Source: Rubritalea marina DSM 17716
GTDB lineage: Bacteria > Verrucomicrobiota > Verrucomicrobiia > Verrucomicrobiales > Akkermansiaceae
Length of the DNA: 64,000 nt
Direction of reading: 5' to 3'
NCBI RefSeq assembly: GCF_000378105.1
Contig: NZ_KB899248.1
Location: 186,001 to 250,000 of the forward strand
Positions 26,011-35,100 of this stretch are shown in pieces; positions within the stretch are counted from its first letter, which is position 1, and every line of letters begins with the position of its first letter. The notes beneath the pieces were generated by a model. That model made no database searches and had not been told where the DNA came from. It saw nothing but the letters and a program-made list of their open reading frames with translations. Both the position numbers and the translations under genes were made by a program.

Positions 26011-26541
26011 ATGGTTTCACCCACTCCTCAGACAAGCGACTACGCTTACGATTCAAAAATTGAAGGCAATGTGACCTTCACCCAACTGGATGCAGCCATC
26101 AACTGGATGCGTAAAAATTCGCTTTGGCCGATGCCGATGGGCTTGGCATGCTGTGCAATCGAATTGATGGGAACGGCAGCATCTCGCTATGACATTTCTC
26201 GCTTTGGTGCTGAGGTGATGCGCTTTTCTCCGCGCCAGGCAGATGTGATGATCGTTGCTGGAACCGTGACCTACAAGATGGCGCTTGCCGTGAAGCGTGT
26301 GTGGGATCAAATGCCGGAGCCGAAGTGGTGTATTGCCATGGGGGCCTGTGCCTCTTCTGGCGGGATGTACCGCTCATACGCGACCTTGCAGGGGATCGAC
26401 CAATTGATCCCAGTGGATGTCTACATTTCTGGATGCCCACCGCGTCCTGAGGCTCTGTTGGAAGGGCTCATGCGATTGCAGGCGAAGATCGAAAAGGAAG
26501 AGTCCGTGAGCAATTTAAAGAAATCTACTGACCAGGCATAA
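26011..26541 (+). CDS. nuoB: NADH-quinone oxidoreductase subunit B
   Basis: A 176-residue complex I subunit holding iron-sulfur cluster N2, the last donor to quinone. Cluster ligands are the tandem cysteines in GLACCAIEL (47-48), MGACASSGG and ISGCPPRPE. The frame is open from a TTG at 25975, but the ATG at 26011 ([10 protein letters not shown]) gives the usual length. nuoC follows after 3 bases. Confidence 0.95.
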   Translation: MVSPTPQTSDYAYDSKIEGNVTFTQLDAAINWMRKNSLWPMPMGLACCAIELMGTAASRYDISRFGAEVMRFSPRQADVMIVAGTVTYKMALAVKRVWDQMPEPKWCIAMGACASSGGMYRSYATLQGIDQLIPVDVYISGCPPRPEALLEGLMRLQAKIEKEESVSNLKKSTDQA

Positions 26542-26544
26542 GTG

Positions 26545-27108
26545 ATGAGTTCGATGATTGATGCGATTCAAAATATGTTTGGTGATGCGGTGTTAGGCAG
26601 CCAAATATTTCGAGGTGAAGACACGATCTCTGTGTCCTTAGAGAGAGCTCATGAGCTTTTAGCATATTGCCACGGCGAGCTTGGCTTCAACTTTCTTGTG
26701 GATGTATGCAGTATCGACCACGAGTCGAGCGACCCACGATTTGAAATGGTGTACGAGTTGGCATCGATTGATGATTCTCAACACTTGCGGGTGAAGGTGC
26801 CTGTGGCCGAAGATCAATCGGTACAATCGGTGATCGATATCTGGCGTACAGCTGATTGGCATGAGCGCGAAGTGTACGACATGATGGGGATCAAGTTTGA
26901 TGGCCACCCGAACCTCAAACGCATCTTGATGTGGGAAGGGTATCCATTCCACCCATTGCGCAAGGAATTTCCCCTGGCAGGGAAGCCATCTGAAATGCCA
27001 GATGTTGCTTTTACTGGTGTCGCGCCAATGGAGGGCGGGCCATTTGTGACCTGTTCCACAGCCACGGATACGGTGTCTGGTGAGCCTCGCGCTAAGGGAG
27101 AAAGTTAG
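26545..27108 (+). CDS. nuoC: NADH-quinone oxidoreductase subunit C
   Basis: A 187-residue hydrophilic subunit of the peripheral arm of complex I (30-kDa family). The signature is WRTADWHEREVYDMMGIKFDGHPNLKRIL, continuing into PFHPLRKEFPL. The ATG at 26545 is preferred; a GTG directly after the nuoB stop at 26542 is also in frame. A terminator follows, so nuoB and nuoC form a closed two-gene unit and the other complex I genes must lie outside this window. Confidence 0.94.
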   Translation: MSSMIDAIQNMFGDAVLGSQIFRGEDTISVSLERAHELLAYCHGELGFNFLVDVCSIDHESSDPRFEMVYELASIDDSQHLRVKVPVAEDQSVQSVIDIWRTADWHEREVYDMMGIKFDGHPNLKRILMWEGYPFHPLRKEFPLAGKPSEMPDVAFTGVAPMEGGPFVTCSTATDTVSGEPRAKGES

Positions 27109-27148
27109 TGTGATCTAGCTTGAATTGGTGGCACCGATGTTGCTATTC

Positions 27149-27180
27149 AGGCCTAGGTGTGACCTAGGCCTCTTTTGTTC
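27149..27180 (+). terminator. intrinsic terminator of nuoBC
   Basis: AGGCCTAGGT (27149-27158), loop GTG, ACCTAGGCCT (27162-27171), then CTTTTGTTC. The stem is perfect over 10 bases. Confidence 0.75.
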
Positions 27181-27197
27181 TTGGCAGCGGGTAGAAC

Positions 27198-27515
27198 ATG
27201 GGTGTTAGCTGTGGCATGCAACACCATGTCTATTTCTGGTTGAAAGAAGAATTTCAAAACGATGCCTCACGCGCCGCATTTGAAAAAGGTCTCCACAATG
27301 TGAGTTCTGTCCCAATGATTGCAGGAGGCGGCTGGGGAAAACCGGCTCCTACGCCTGAGCGCCCAGTGACCGATAAGTCATTCGACTACGGTCTTTACCT
27401 TAGCTTTGACAACATGGAAGACCACGATGCGTATCAGATCCATTCAGAGCACGATGTCTTCCTCGATGACTACAAGCATATGTGGGAGAAAGTCTTGGTC
27501 ATGGATGTGGATTAG
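27198..27515 (+). CDS. Dabb (stress-responsive alpha/beta-barrel) domain protein
   Basis: A 105-residue small cytosolic protein of the dimeric Dabb ferredoxin-like fold. HHVYFWLKEE and LSFDNMEDHDAYQIHSEHDVF match the family pattern (HxVxFxL... and YxxHPxH-type end). Functions of family members vary, from stress response to cyclases; none can be assigned here. The start may be the ATG at 27198 or that at 27216 (MQHHVYFWL). A terminator follows, so it is monocistronic. Confidence 0.85.
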   Translation: MGVSCGMQHHVYFWLKEEFQNDASRAAFEKGLHNVSSVPMIAGGGWGKPAPTPERPVTDKSFDYGLYLSFDNMEDHDAYQIHSEHDVFLDDYKHMWEKVLVMDVD

Positions 27516-27551
27516 ACCGCAGCGAGTAAAATGATAGAATCAATGAATGAT

Positions 27552-27591
27552 CACTCCAACACTGCCTAACGAGCTGTTGGAGTGTTTTTTT
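27552..27591 (+). terminator. intrinsic terminator after Dabb gene
   Basis: CACTCCAACA (27552-27561), a 13-base loop, TGTTGGAGTG (27575-27584), then seven T. It ends only 4 bases before the start of the next gene, so that gene's ribosome-binding region overlaps the terminator. Confidence 0.8.
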
Positions 27592-27595
27592 AGCC

Positions 27596-28132
27596 ATGAG
27601 TATTAGTACAAAACGCGGTGATTCCGGGGAGACCGATCTGATGTTTGGCAAGCGCGTGCCAAAGACGCACCCAAGAGTGCGGACCTGCGGCGCTGTGGAT
27701 GAACTGAATGCCCAGCTAGGGGTGGTGCGAGCATCCGATGTGTCCGATGCATTAGAGCAATGCATTGATAAGATTCAGAGCCATTTGGTTGGCCTGATGG
27801 GGGTGGTGGCTACCGATAGTGATGACCATCAAAAGTATGCTGATAAAGGATATCAGGGGATTGCCTTGTGTGATGTTGAGTGGCTCGACGGGATTGTGCA
27901 CGAGGTGGAGACGGTTCAGGGGCACCGCTTCCGCGGTTGGTCACGACCTGGGAGCCAAGGCGCCCTTGCCGGAGCAGCCCTTGATGTTGCCCGTACGGTG
28001 AGCCGCAGAGCCGAGCTCATGAGCTGGGAGATTGATGATGCAGAGCTATCAGTGGCGCGCCAATTTCTCAACCGACTTTCCGATGTGCTCTGGCTGTTGG
28101 CGCGAAGTCGCGAAGCCGGTGATGCATCGTGA
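27596..28132 (+). CDS. cob(I)yrinic acid a,c-diamide adenosyltransferase (PduO type)
   Basis: A 178-residue ATP:corrinoid adenosyltransferase that attaches the 5'-deoxyadenosyl group to cob(I)alamin. The ATP-binding N-terminus STKRGDSGETDLMFGKRV and GAVDELNAQLGVVR are typical. The helical-bundle signature TVSRRAE followed by FLNRLSDVLWLLAR is well kept. The ATG sits 4 bases after the preceding terminator, leaving almost no room for an independent leader. Its promoter must lie within or upstream of that hairpin, or the hairpin attenuates read-through. No other cobalamin genes are nearby and no riboswitch is evident. Confidence 0.88.
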   Translation: MSISTKRGDSGETDLMFGKRVPKTHPRVRTCGAVDELNAQLGVVRASDVSDALEQCIDKIQSHLVGLMGVVATDSDDHQKYADKGYQGIALCDVEWLDGIVHEVETVQGHRFRGWSRPGSQGALAGAALDVARTVSRRAELMSWEIDDAELSVARQFLNRLSDVLWLLARSREAGDAS

Positions 28133-28179
28133 GATTGGGGTGCTCCCGTTCTTTATTTAGACAGCAGCTGCGGGGCAGG

Positions 28180-28245
28180 TAGAAACAACAAAGGCCTTCA
28201 GAGTTACTGAAAGCCTTTTGAAAGAATGGTGCTCGAGGGGGGAAT
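28180..28245. repeat. direct repeat copy A: duplicated tRNA-Leu 3' end plus terminator
   Basis: 66 bases matching 28398-28463 with two differences (C/T in GGCCTTCAG and A/G in GAAAGAATGG). It contains, on the minus strand, the last about 19 bases of tRNA-Leu including CCA, and the terminator hairpin with one broken pair. It resembles an attachment-site half. Confidence 0.85.
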
Positions 28246-28397
28246 ATCCATCGCTCCGCTCAGGCTCTGCGGTCAGCCCATTACTCCACCGCAATGGGGA
28301 GCTTAGGTCGCGAGAGGCTCGCTGATGCAGTCAAACCCGGGATCCTCGCTGGGCTCGTCAGGGGGGTCTCATCCCCCCTCTGGAGGTGTCAGAGAGA
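28246..28397. other. 152-base spacer between the tRNA-Leu repeats, no gene seen
   Basis: GC-rich sequence with no convincing reading frame or RNA fold. It includes an inverted repeat AGGGGGG-TCTCAT-CCCCCCT near its right end. Together with the flanking repeats it fills the 312-base gap between the adenosyltransferase gene and tRNA-Leu. It could be what is left of an excised element. Confidence 0.5.
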
Positions 28398-28444
28398 TAG
28401 AAACAACAAAGGCTTTCAGAGTTACTGAAAGCCTTTTGAAAGGA

Positions 28445-28463
<19 letters not shown>
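28398..28463. repeat. direct repeat copy B overlapping the 3' end of tRNA-Leu
   Basis: The intact partner of the repeat at 28180. It spans the terminator hairpin and the final 19 bases of the tRNA-Leu gene on the minus strand. Confidence 0.85.
28400..28436 (-). terminator. terminator of tRNA-Leu
   Basis: A 12-base perfect stem AAAGGCTTTCAG (28408-28419), loop AGTTA, CTGAAAGCCTTT (28425-28436). On the minus strand it is followed by a T-rich GTTGTTTC run. Confidence 0.65.
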
Positions 28464-28532
<69 letters not shown>

Positions 28533-28754
28533 AAGGTGTTGTTTGGTGTGGCGGTGTTGTACTCTGAATTGAATTTGAGGCAAGGATTTTTTGCATCAAA
28601 TTCTGAAGTTTTTTTGACTGTGGTATGGCTAATTTGTTCTGTGGCACTGAGCTTCTGGGTGCTAGACAAAAAATCGCCAAACCAAGAGAATGGTTCGGCG
28701 ATTGGGAATGGATTGATCGATGGCATTTGGATGCCATCTGATGGAGGTGACGGT

Positions 28755-29264
28755 TTAAGCCAGCACGCTATTCCAATCGGCAATGCGGTCAGCTTGCGCT
28801 TCGAAGAGAGCTGCTGTGTCGCCGTGGATGGTGATTTTTTCGATGTTGTCACCTTGTTGGATGGAGTCGATGACGTCCTGACCTTTGGTGGTTTCACCGA
28901 ATACGGTGTGGCCTCCATCGAGGTGTGGTGTCGGAAGGTGGGTGATGAAGAATTGTGAGCCGTTGGTGTTTGGTCCGGCATTGGCCATGGATAGCATACC
29001 TGGCTTATCGTGCTTGCGGATGGCTGGCTTGCACTCGCATTCGAACTTGTAGCCTGGGCCGCCCATGCCTGAGCCAGTTGGGTCGCCACCTTGGATCATG
29101 AAGTTCGCAATGACGCGGTGGAAAACAATGCCGTCGTAGAAACCGCGCTGCGCGAGGTTGAGGAAGCTGGCACAGGTTACGGGTGCGTCAGCTGGGAAAA
29201 GTGTCAGGTCGATGTCGCCTTTGTTGGTAGTGATAGTGATGTTAATATCTGCTAGATCGCTCAT
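28755..29264 (-). CDS. peptidyl-prolyl cis-trans isomerase, cyclophilin type
   Basis: A 169-residue cyclophilin that speeds prolyl isomerisation during folding. The conserved active-site elements are [24 protein letters not shown] (catalytic Arg in FHRV), [17 protein letters not shown] and [11 protein letters not shown]. No signal peptide is seen, so it is cytosolic like PpiB. The start at 29264 ([13 protein letters not shown]) gives a normal length. It is a single gene, divergent from the haem A synthase gene across 126 bases. Confidence 0.94.
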   Translation of the reverse strand: MSDLADINITITTNKGDIDLTLFPADAPVTCASFLNLAQRGFYDGIVFHRVIANFMIQGGDPTGSGMGGPGYKFECECKPAIRKHDKPGMLSMANAGPNTNGSQFFITHLPTPHLDGGHTVFGETTKGQDVIDSIQQGDNIEKITIHGDTAALFEAQADRIADWNSVLA

Positions 29265-29390
29265 AGTGGGTACGACTCTAGTGGCTTTGGCCTCAGAGGA
29301 AAGAGGAAAAGGGAAAAATAGCGGGATCTAGTACAGCGAAGCCATTCGATTGCGTTTGAGTATTGGTAGTAGCTGGTTTATGTAGGCGAC

Positions 29391-30389
29391 ATGCGCATGA
29401 CTGTGTTTCAGAAGGTGGCTTTATTGGCCTTGATCTTCACGCTATTGTTGATGTTTGTGGGTGCGATTGTACGTGCAACGGGAGCAGGCATGGGATGTCC
29501 AGATTGGCCAAAATGTTGGGGGCAATACATCCCTCCGACTTCGGTTGAGCAAATTGATCCAGATTCCTTGCCAATCGAGAAGTATCAGGAAAAGGCTGAA
29601 CGCCATGGTCGTGATCCTGCGGAAGTGACACGTGAGAATGTGCTGGCGGAGTTCAACCCAGTGCACACGTGGACGGAATTTATCAACCGTTTGTGCTCAT
29701 TGCCAATTGGGCTTTTCACCTTGTTGACCTTGATCCTTTCGTTCCAGTTTATTCGCAAGCGGCCATGGCTGCCAATGTTAGCGACGTTAGCGACATTTTT
29801 AGTAGGCTTGAATGCCTGGATGGGGGCGCGCATTGTGTATTCTGGCTTGAAGCCAGGTACGATCACCACGCACATGGCCTTAGCGATTTTGTTGCTGTGC
29901 GTGCAGGTGACGATTGTGTGGTTGGCCAGTGAGACGCGCTGGAGGATCCAGGTCAAAGAAAGTGGTAAGCACCTCAAGTGGGTTGGCCTCGCCGCATTTT
30001 TGTTTATCATTGGTGAGGGGATCCTTGGGTCTCAGGTGCGTGAGATGACTGATGAACTAAAGAAGTCTCATGGGGATGCTCCTCGCATTGAATGGTCGGC
30101 TGAGCTTGAGCAAACTTGGATGTATTTGGTACACCGCAGTTTTTCTTGGGCAGTATTGTTAGTGACGGCGGTGTATTACTGGACATCGCGTAACGAACGT
30201 GTCGGTGGCGCAGGTTGGCACGAAAAGCTGATGGCTGGTTTCATCTTTTTACAGATGGTGTTTGGTTTGATTCTATCACAGGTCGGGATTTTACCGGTGA
30301 TCCAGGTACTGCACATTGGGATTTCGTCGTTGATGGTGACGGTGTTTTTTCACTGGTTGCTCGGGGCGTTTGCGAGGCATTCTGAGTGA
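29391..30389 (+). CDS. ctaA: COX15/CtaA family haem A synthase
   Basis: A 332-residue polytopic membrane protein with about eight helices in two related four-helix halves. It oxidises haem O to haem A for aa3-type terminal oxidases. Signature stretches are VGAIVRATGAGMGCPDWPKC, EFINRLCSLPIG with the conserved Glu/His environment, TTHMALAILLL, and VHRSFSWAVLL plus VLHIGISSLM in the second half, supplying haem-ligand histidines. The cysteine pair in GCPDWPKC matches the redox-active loop of CtaA. The stop is one base from the stop of the convergent MbnP-MbnH gene. Confidence 0.9.
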   Translation: MRMTVFQKVALLALIFTLLLMFVGAIVRATGAGMGCPDWPKCWGQYIPPTSVEQIDPDSLPIEKYQEKAERHGRDPAEVTRENVLAEFNPVHTWTEFINRLCSLPIGLFTLLTLILSFQFIRKRPWLPMLATLATFLVGLNAWMGARIVYSGLKPGTITTHMALAILLLCVQVTIVWLASETRWRIQVKESGKHLKWVGLAAFLFIIGEGILGSQVREMTDELKKSHGDAPRIEWSAELEQTWMYLVHRSFSWAVLLVTAVYYWTSRNERVGGAGWHEKLMAGFIFLQMVFGLILSQVGILPVIQVLHIGISSLMVTVFFHWLLGAFARHSE

Positions 30390-30390
30390 G

Positions 30391-32112
30391 TCACTTGCTG
30401 GGCTCGGTGCTCAAGCATTTGAGAAAGGCGACGAGGGCCGCTTGGTCATCGAGGCTGAGTTCGAGCCCACGCTTTGGGTGCTTTGCCAGGTTGGGGTCGA
30501 GTGTGGGGCTTTGGTGCATCGGCCCACTGTAGTGTTGGACAACTTCCTCGAGCGAGGCGAAGCGTCCGTCGTGCATGTAGGGGGCTGTGAAGGCGAGTTG
30601 TCGCAGGCTGGGGGTAGAGAATTTGCGCATGTCGCTCTCGATTCCAGTGACTTCATAGCGTCCTAGGTCGTCACCCTTGGGGCTGAGCCCATTGTTGTGG
30701 AATTGGTGGTCTGAAAAGTTTGCTCCACCGTGGCAATGAAAGCAATCAGCGCCGAATTTACCATTGCGTGGTTCATATTCGGTAAAGAATAGCTGCATGC
30801 CGCGTTGTTCAAGTTTATTGAGGGTGGCTTTGCCGGCCATGGCTTTGTCGAACTTTGACTGATAGCTGGTGAGGCTGAGAAGGAAGTTTTCGAGTGCGAG
30901 TGCGATGGTTTCTGCAGTGATAGGTTCAGCCCCGAATGCTTGGTGAAACTGAGCGGGGTAGTGCGGATGTTTTTCCAATCGTAGCACCAGTTGTTCGATC
31001 CCTAGATCCATTTCTAAGGGGTCTTCGATCGGCATCAAGACTTGTTGGCGCAGTGAGGTGGCTCGGCCGTCCCAGAAAAATTCGGATTTCCAAGCGAGGT
31101 TGAACAAGGGCATGGAGTGGCGTTTGCCGAGGGCGCCGTTGACGCCGGCTGACAGTGGGCGAGGGTCGGAAAGTGCGTGCGCGTCTTGGTGGCAGCTAGA
31201 GCATGAAATGCTGTGATCTTTGGATAGCAGCTTGTCGTGAAACAATGCCTGGCCCAGGGCCACACGTTCTACGAGTAGTGGATTGTCTCTGGGGAGGGCA
31301 GGTTTGGTGAAGAAGCGGCTGGTCTTGAAGGGGTAGGGGGTGAACGTTTCAGGTAAATACAGCGGGGCTACTTTCTTTGCGGGTGCCTGCCCGGCAGGGT
31401 AGTGCACTCCCAGAATGGTGAAGCAGCTTGGTAGGTTGTTGGTTAGGGCGCTGGCAATGCTATCACCTGGACCAGAGTGGGTGGATGCGCCGTCATGCAC
31501 AAAGGATATTGGTCGTGTGGATCCTAGCAGTTTTTCTAAATCAAAGCCAATGCTTAGGGCGCTGTGGTCTTTGAGCTGAAACGCACCAGGGAGGCGGATC
31601 TGCGTGAGGTTTGAGTCGTTGGCGAGGTGGTAGACAAAGCCGGAGTGCTGGGAGGTATTGCGAAACTTTCCCTCGAGCGCTAGGAAGATGTAGCCACCCT
31701 GCCAGTTCCAATGCAGTTGGTTGAGGTTCGGGTTCAGTGGGTGATTGGCATCATATTGGGCAGGATCTCCATGATTTTGTTTTTTAGGGAGCCCAAGCTT
31801 CATTCTGAGTCCCTTGTATTGTCCGCTGGGGACGTCTTTGAGGGTGAAGCTACTGCGTCTTTTACTGTGGTCGATCCAGGCAAATTGTTCTGGAATGTCG
31901 ATCCAGCTACCGTCCTTACTTTGCAATTCAAAGCCGCTGAGTAGGTAGCTGAGCCGACTGATCGAATAGGTCTCACCGGCATGCGTTTGATAACGCAGTG
32001 AGTGGGTCATGAGTGGCGCATTGCGATGGAGGTGGTTGATGTGGATGCTCAGCTGCCCGGCCATGAGGTGTTGGAGGCATAGTAGCTGGATTGCTAGGAT
32101 GGTTTTGAGCAT
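30391..32112 (-). CDS. fusion of MbnP-like copper-binding domain and MbnH-like di-haem peroxidase
   Basis: A 573-residue exported protein with signal peptide (about 1-18). Residues about 20-240 match the MbnP family: SRLSYLLSGFELQSKDGSW, DVPSGQYKGLRMKLGLP, and the HWNWQGGYIFLALEGKF block with two Trp (W135, W137). Residues about 270-570 are a bacterial cytochrome c peroxidase/MauG-type domain with two c-haem motifs, CSSCH (304-308) and CFHCH (457-461). It also has FFWDGRATSL and PYMHDGRF (M513). In known systems MbnP and MbnH are separate proteins, and the di-haem enzyme converts a Trp of MbnP to kynurenine, creating a copper site. Here enzyme and substrate appear as one chain. The gene follows the YHYH gene by 26 bases on the same strand. 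Confidence 0.85.
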   Translation of the reverse strand: MLKTILAIQLLCLQHLMAGQLSIHINHLHRNAPLMTHSLRYQTHAGETYSISRLSYLLSGFELQSKDGSWIDIPEQFAWIDHSKRRSSFTLKDVPSGQYKGLRMKLGLPKKQNHGDPAQYDANHPLNPNLNQLHWNWQGGYIFLALEGKFRNTSQHSGFVYHLANDSNLTQIRLPGAFQLKDHSALSIGFDLEKLLGSTRPISFVHDGASTHSGPGDSIASALTNNLPSCFTILGVHYPAGQAPAKKVAPLYLPETFTPYPFKTSRFFTKPALPRDNPLLVERVALGQALFHDKLLSKDHSISCSSCHQDAHALSDPRPLSAGVNGALGKRHSMPLFNLAWKSEFFWDGRATSLRQQVLMPIEDPLEMDLGIEQLVLRLEKHPHYPAQFHQAFGAEPITAETIALALENFLLSLTSYQSKFDKAMAGKATLNKLEQRGMQLFFTEYEPRNGKFGADCFHCHGGANFSDHQFHNNGLSPKGDDLGRYEVTGIESDMRKFSTPSLRQLAFTAPYMHDGRFASLEEVVQHYSGPMHQSPTLDPNLAKHPKRGLELSLDDQAALVAFLKCLSTEPSK

Positions 32113-32138
32113 GGGAGGCTGGGGCTAGTTGAGATGGA

Positions 32139-35100
32139 TTAGGTGCCTGAATTGTAGGTGTTCTGCGATTGCAGGACTCGCTCGCTCTGCCCTTGAGGGG
32201 TGAAGCGGAGCTCGAGGCGGTAGCTATCAATGCTGAGAGCATCAGGGTCAAAGCTTACGTTCACCTCTCCGGTACTTTCGTCATATCCCATGATGAGTGC
32301 TTCAGCAGTGTCGGCACTGACGCCTGTGGCGCTGACGACGGTGACTGACGAATACACGTCTTCGGGAGGCAGGGCTGGGGTGGTGCTGAAGGTGAAGGTG
32401 TAGGACAGTTGGCCTTCTAGTTGGTCTTCTATCCCGAAACCAGTGTCGTCGTAGGTGGGGTTGTCGGTTCGTTCGATGCGGTAGAAGGTGTTACTGGTTG
32501 TGAGGCTTGTGTTGATGGTCAAGCTGTTGCTGTCGGCCACACGATTGAGTTCATAGTCGGACCAGCTGTCGAGATCGTTGCTTTCTTCAATGGTGTAGGT
32601 GCCACCCTCGACTGCAGTCCAGGTGATGGTGATGCTATCACTAAGCTCGATGGAGGCAGGCTCTTCCTGGAGCTCGACCCCACCCTGGTCGTAGAATACT
32701 TCGATGGTGCCGTCGTCCGTAGGGACGAAGTCCACATTGTCGCTGTTGTCTGGGTCAGCAAAGTATTGTTGTGCGACATTGTAGGGGAAATAGAGTTCAC
32801 CACTTTCGTCGATGTTGGTGAAGTAGGCCCAGGTTCCTTCGGGGAATTCTGGGGTCACGCAGAATCTGACATTCCACTGGTTGAGGTCGTAGTGTTGGTC
32901 GTCGTCAAAGTTGCCCACGCCTTGGTAGAGTGTGTAGCCGATGTCGCCCTTGAAGGCGTAATCTTCCATGAAATAGCCTAGGAAGTAATCACCATCTGTT
33001 GCGGGGCCATATTGGTTGATGTCGAGCGCGGCGTTGATTCCCTGAACTTCTGCAGCCCAATCAGGGAGCCTGTCACGGCCATTGCTATTCACATCGTAGG
33101 TGCCGTGATTGCCGTCACGTAGGATGAAGCCACTACGCATTCTGCGCACGCCACTTTCCGGGTCGTTGGGGTCGCTATATCCATAGGGACCATAGAGCGG
33201 GATGCCATCGCGAAGCCAACCGATGATCGGGCTGTGCGCCCCATTGAAGGATGGGTCGGTGTCGAGGACCTCGCTGTAGGTATTTGTCGCAGCATCGTAG
33301 TCGACGTTGTCGCCAAGTAGGTGGCGGATCCCGCTTGGGCTGGCGTGGTAGTGGAATTGGTCGCCAGCTGAGTGGCTATTGGATGGGTCGAAGGTGAAGC
33401 CTTCGGTGACTTTGGCATCGTGGTTCCAGACGCCATCGCCATTGCCCGCATTTTCAGTTGGGCCAGTGGGGATGCCATTGCCGCTGCCATCTTCATCGTT
33501 GTCCCAGGAATAGGTGTCTGATGAGGAGAAGAATACAGCGCCGTCGACCATGAGGCCGATCATCCCTCCCGAGAAATCAGTCTTGCTTGTGGTGAGGGTG
33601 GGAACGCGGGGGAATTTGTAGATGGATGATTGATTGCCAGGTAGATTATTGAAGAGTTCTCCGCCATTGCCGTACCAGGGACCCATGATGTGGGTGGAAA
33701 GGGTGGAGCCTTTGATGAACACGGAGTTGTCGGTGTAGGATATGTGTTGGGGACCAGCAAAGACTGGCGTGCTGACACCGTCCCAGGTGGTCATCGAGGT
33801 GCCAGCAGTGACGTCAGAGTTCTCACGGTAGATGCGTGCAAACTTGCTGGAGTAATCCGTGATCCATGATGCGAGGACTTGCTTCAGGCTGTCCGCTGGA
33901 GCGTATGTGTCGATGAGTTCGACAGTGAAGCTGGTACTGATCTGGTAACCATCGGTATCGCTCGCTGTGACGGTGATGACGGTTCTACTTCCGACGCTGG
34001 AGAATGGTGGTTCTAGGGTTAGAGTGCCGGCTTCTTCATCGATGTTGTAGCTGGCAAACACCCCAGCAGTTTCGACGTCGGCGACATAGCTATAATCCCC
34101 ACCAAAGAGTGCATCGAGGTCGACAGCAATGACGTCTTCATTGGAGTTAGCATCGACCTCAATGTTGTTGCTGATTGGGGTGGTGACGATAGGGCCAGAA
34201 TATTCATAGGCTCCGAGGTCCATGAGCGCATTGATGACGCGAGTGTGGCCGCGTATGTCGTAGGGGAGGACTTCTGCCGAGTCTCCATCTTGGTCCAGAT
34301 CTGCAAGATCAGTTCCCAAGGAAAGTGCGTCACCGGCATCCACAGCCATGGAATCTCCAGTGAGGCGGAAATCGCCAGCGGAACTTGCCGAGGCGCTGGC
34401 CGTGATGGTGGTGAGGAATTGTGGGTCATTGGCTGAATTTGTCCCATCGAGGCTGCCGGAGCCAGTGGCTACTTGGCCCTCGATGAGCATGTTGCCTTGG
34501 GTGGTGATGCCGTAGACATTGGCATTGGAGGGTGAACTGTTGCCCCAGATGATGCTATTGTAGGTGGAGGCTGTGGCTGAGCCGTCGGCACCGAGACCAC
34601 CGGCATAGCTTGTGATGCTGGATGAAGAGGCATAGTTACTTGCAATGGTCGAATTGAGTAGAGTGAGGTGACCGCTATTGGCGATGTAGATACCACCATA
34701 ATAGAGCGCAGAGTTCCCTGTGATGACGCAGTTGTCTACCGTGGCGTCCTCATAGCCAAGGTACAAGCCCCCGATGCTACGCAGGGTTGAGTCGGTGGCT
34801 GAATTCCCTTGAATGAATGATGAGGTGATGCGGAAGCCTTCAGCATAGTTTGCACTCACCCCGCCGACTTGTTTGCCTACGTTGTTGATGATCTGGCATT
34901 CTGTGATGAGCAGCCCTTGGCCTCCTTCGGTGAGACTGATCGCGCCTGTTGTGCCGAAGTTCCCTTGGAAGATGCAGCGGCGGAGGTGGCCTCCGCCAGT
35001 CATAGCGCCCGCGTCTCCACCGTTGCCGGCGGTGATGGTGAACCCGTCGAGTGAGCTGTTGGGCGCGGAGGTGATGCTGACCACTGTTTCGGCGTTGGTG

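Noticed and set aside
28246..28397. A possible extra tRNA or small stable RNA in the spacer between the repeats
   Set aside because: Only the duplicated 3' tRNA fragment folds sensibly. No acceptor/D/anticodon arms or SRP/tmRNA core could be found in the spacer.
28536..28958. Plus-strand frame starting next to tRNA-Leu, with a hydrophobic N-terminus
   Set aside because: It runs antisense through the cyclophilin gene for half its length and has no family match. The 222-base intergenic part alone does not support a gene.
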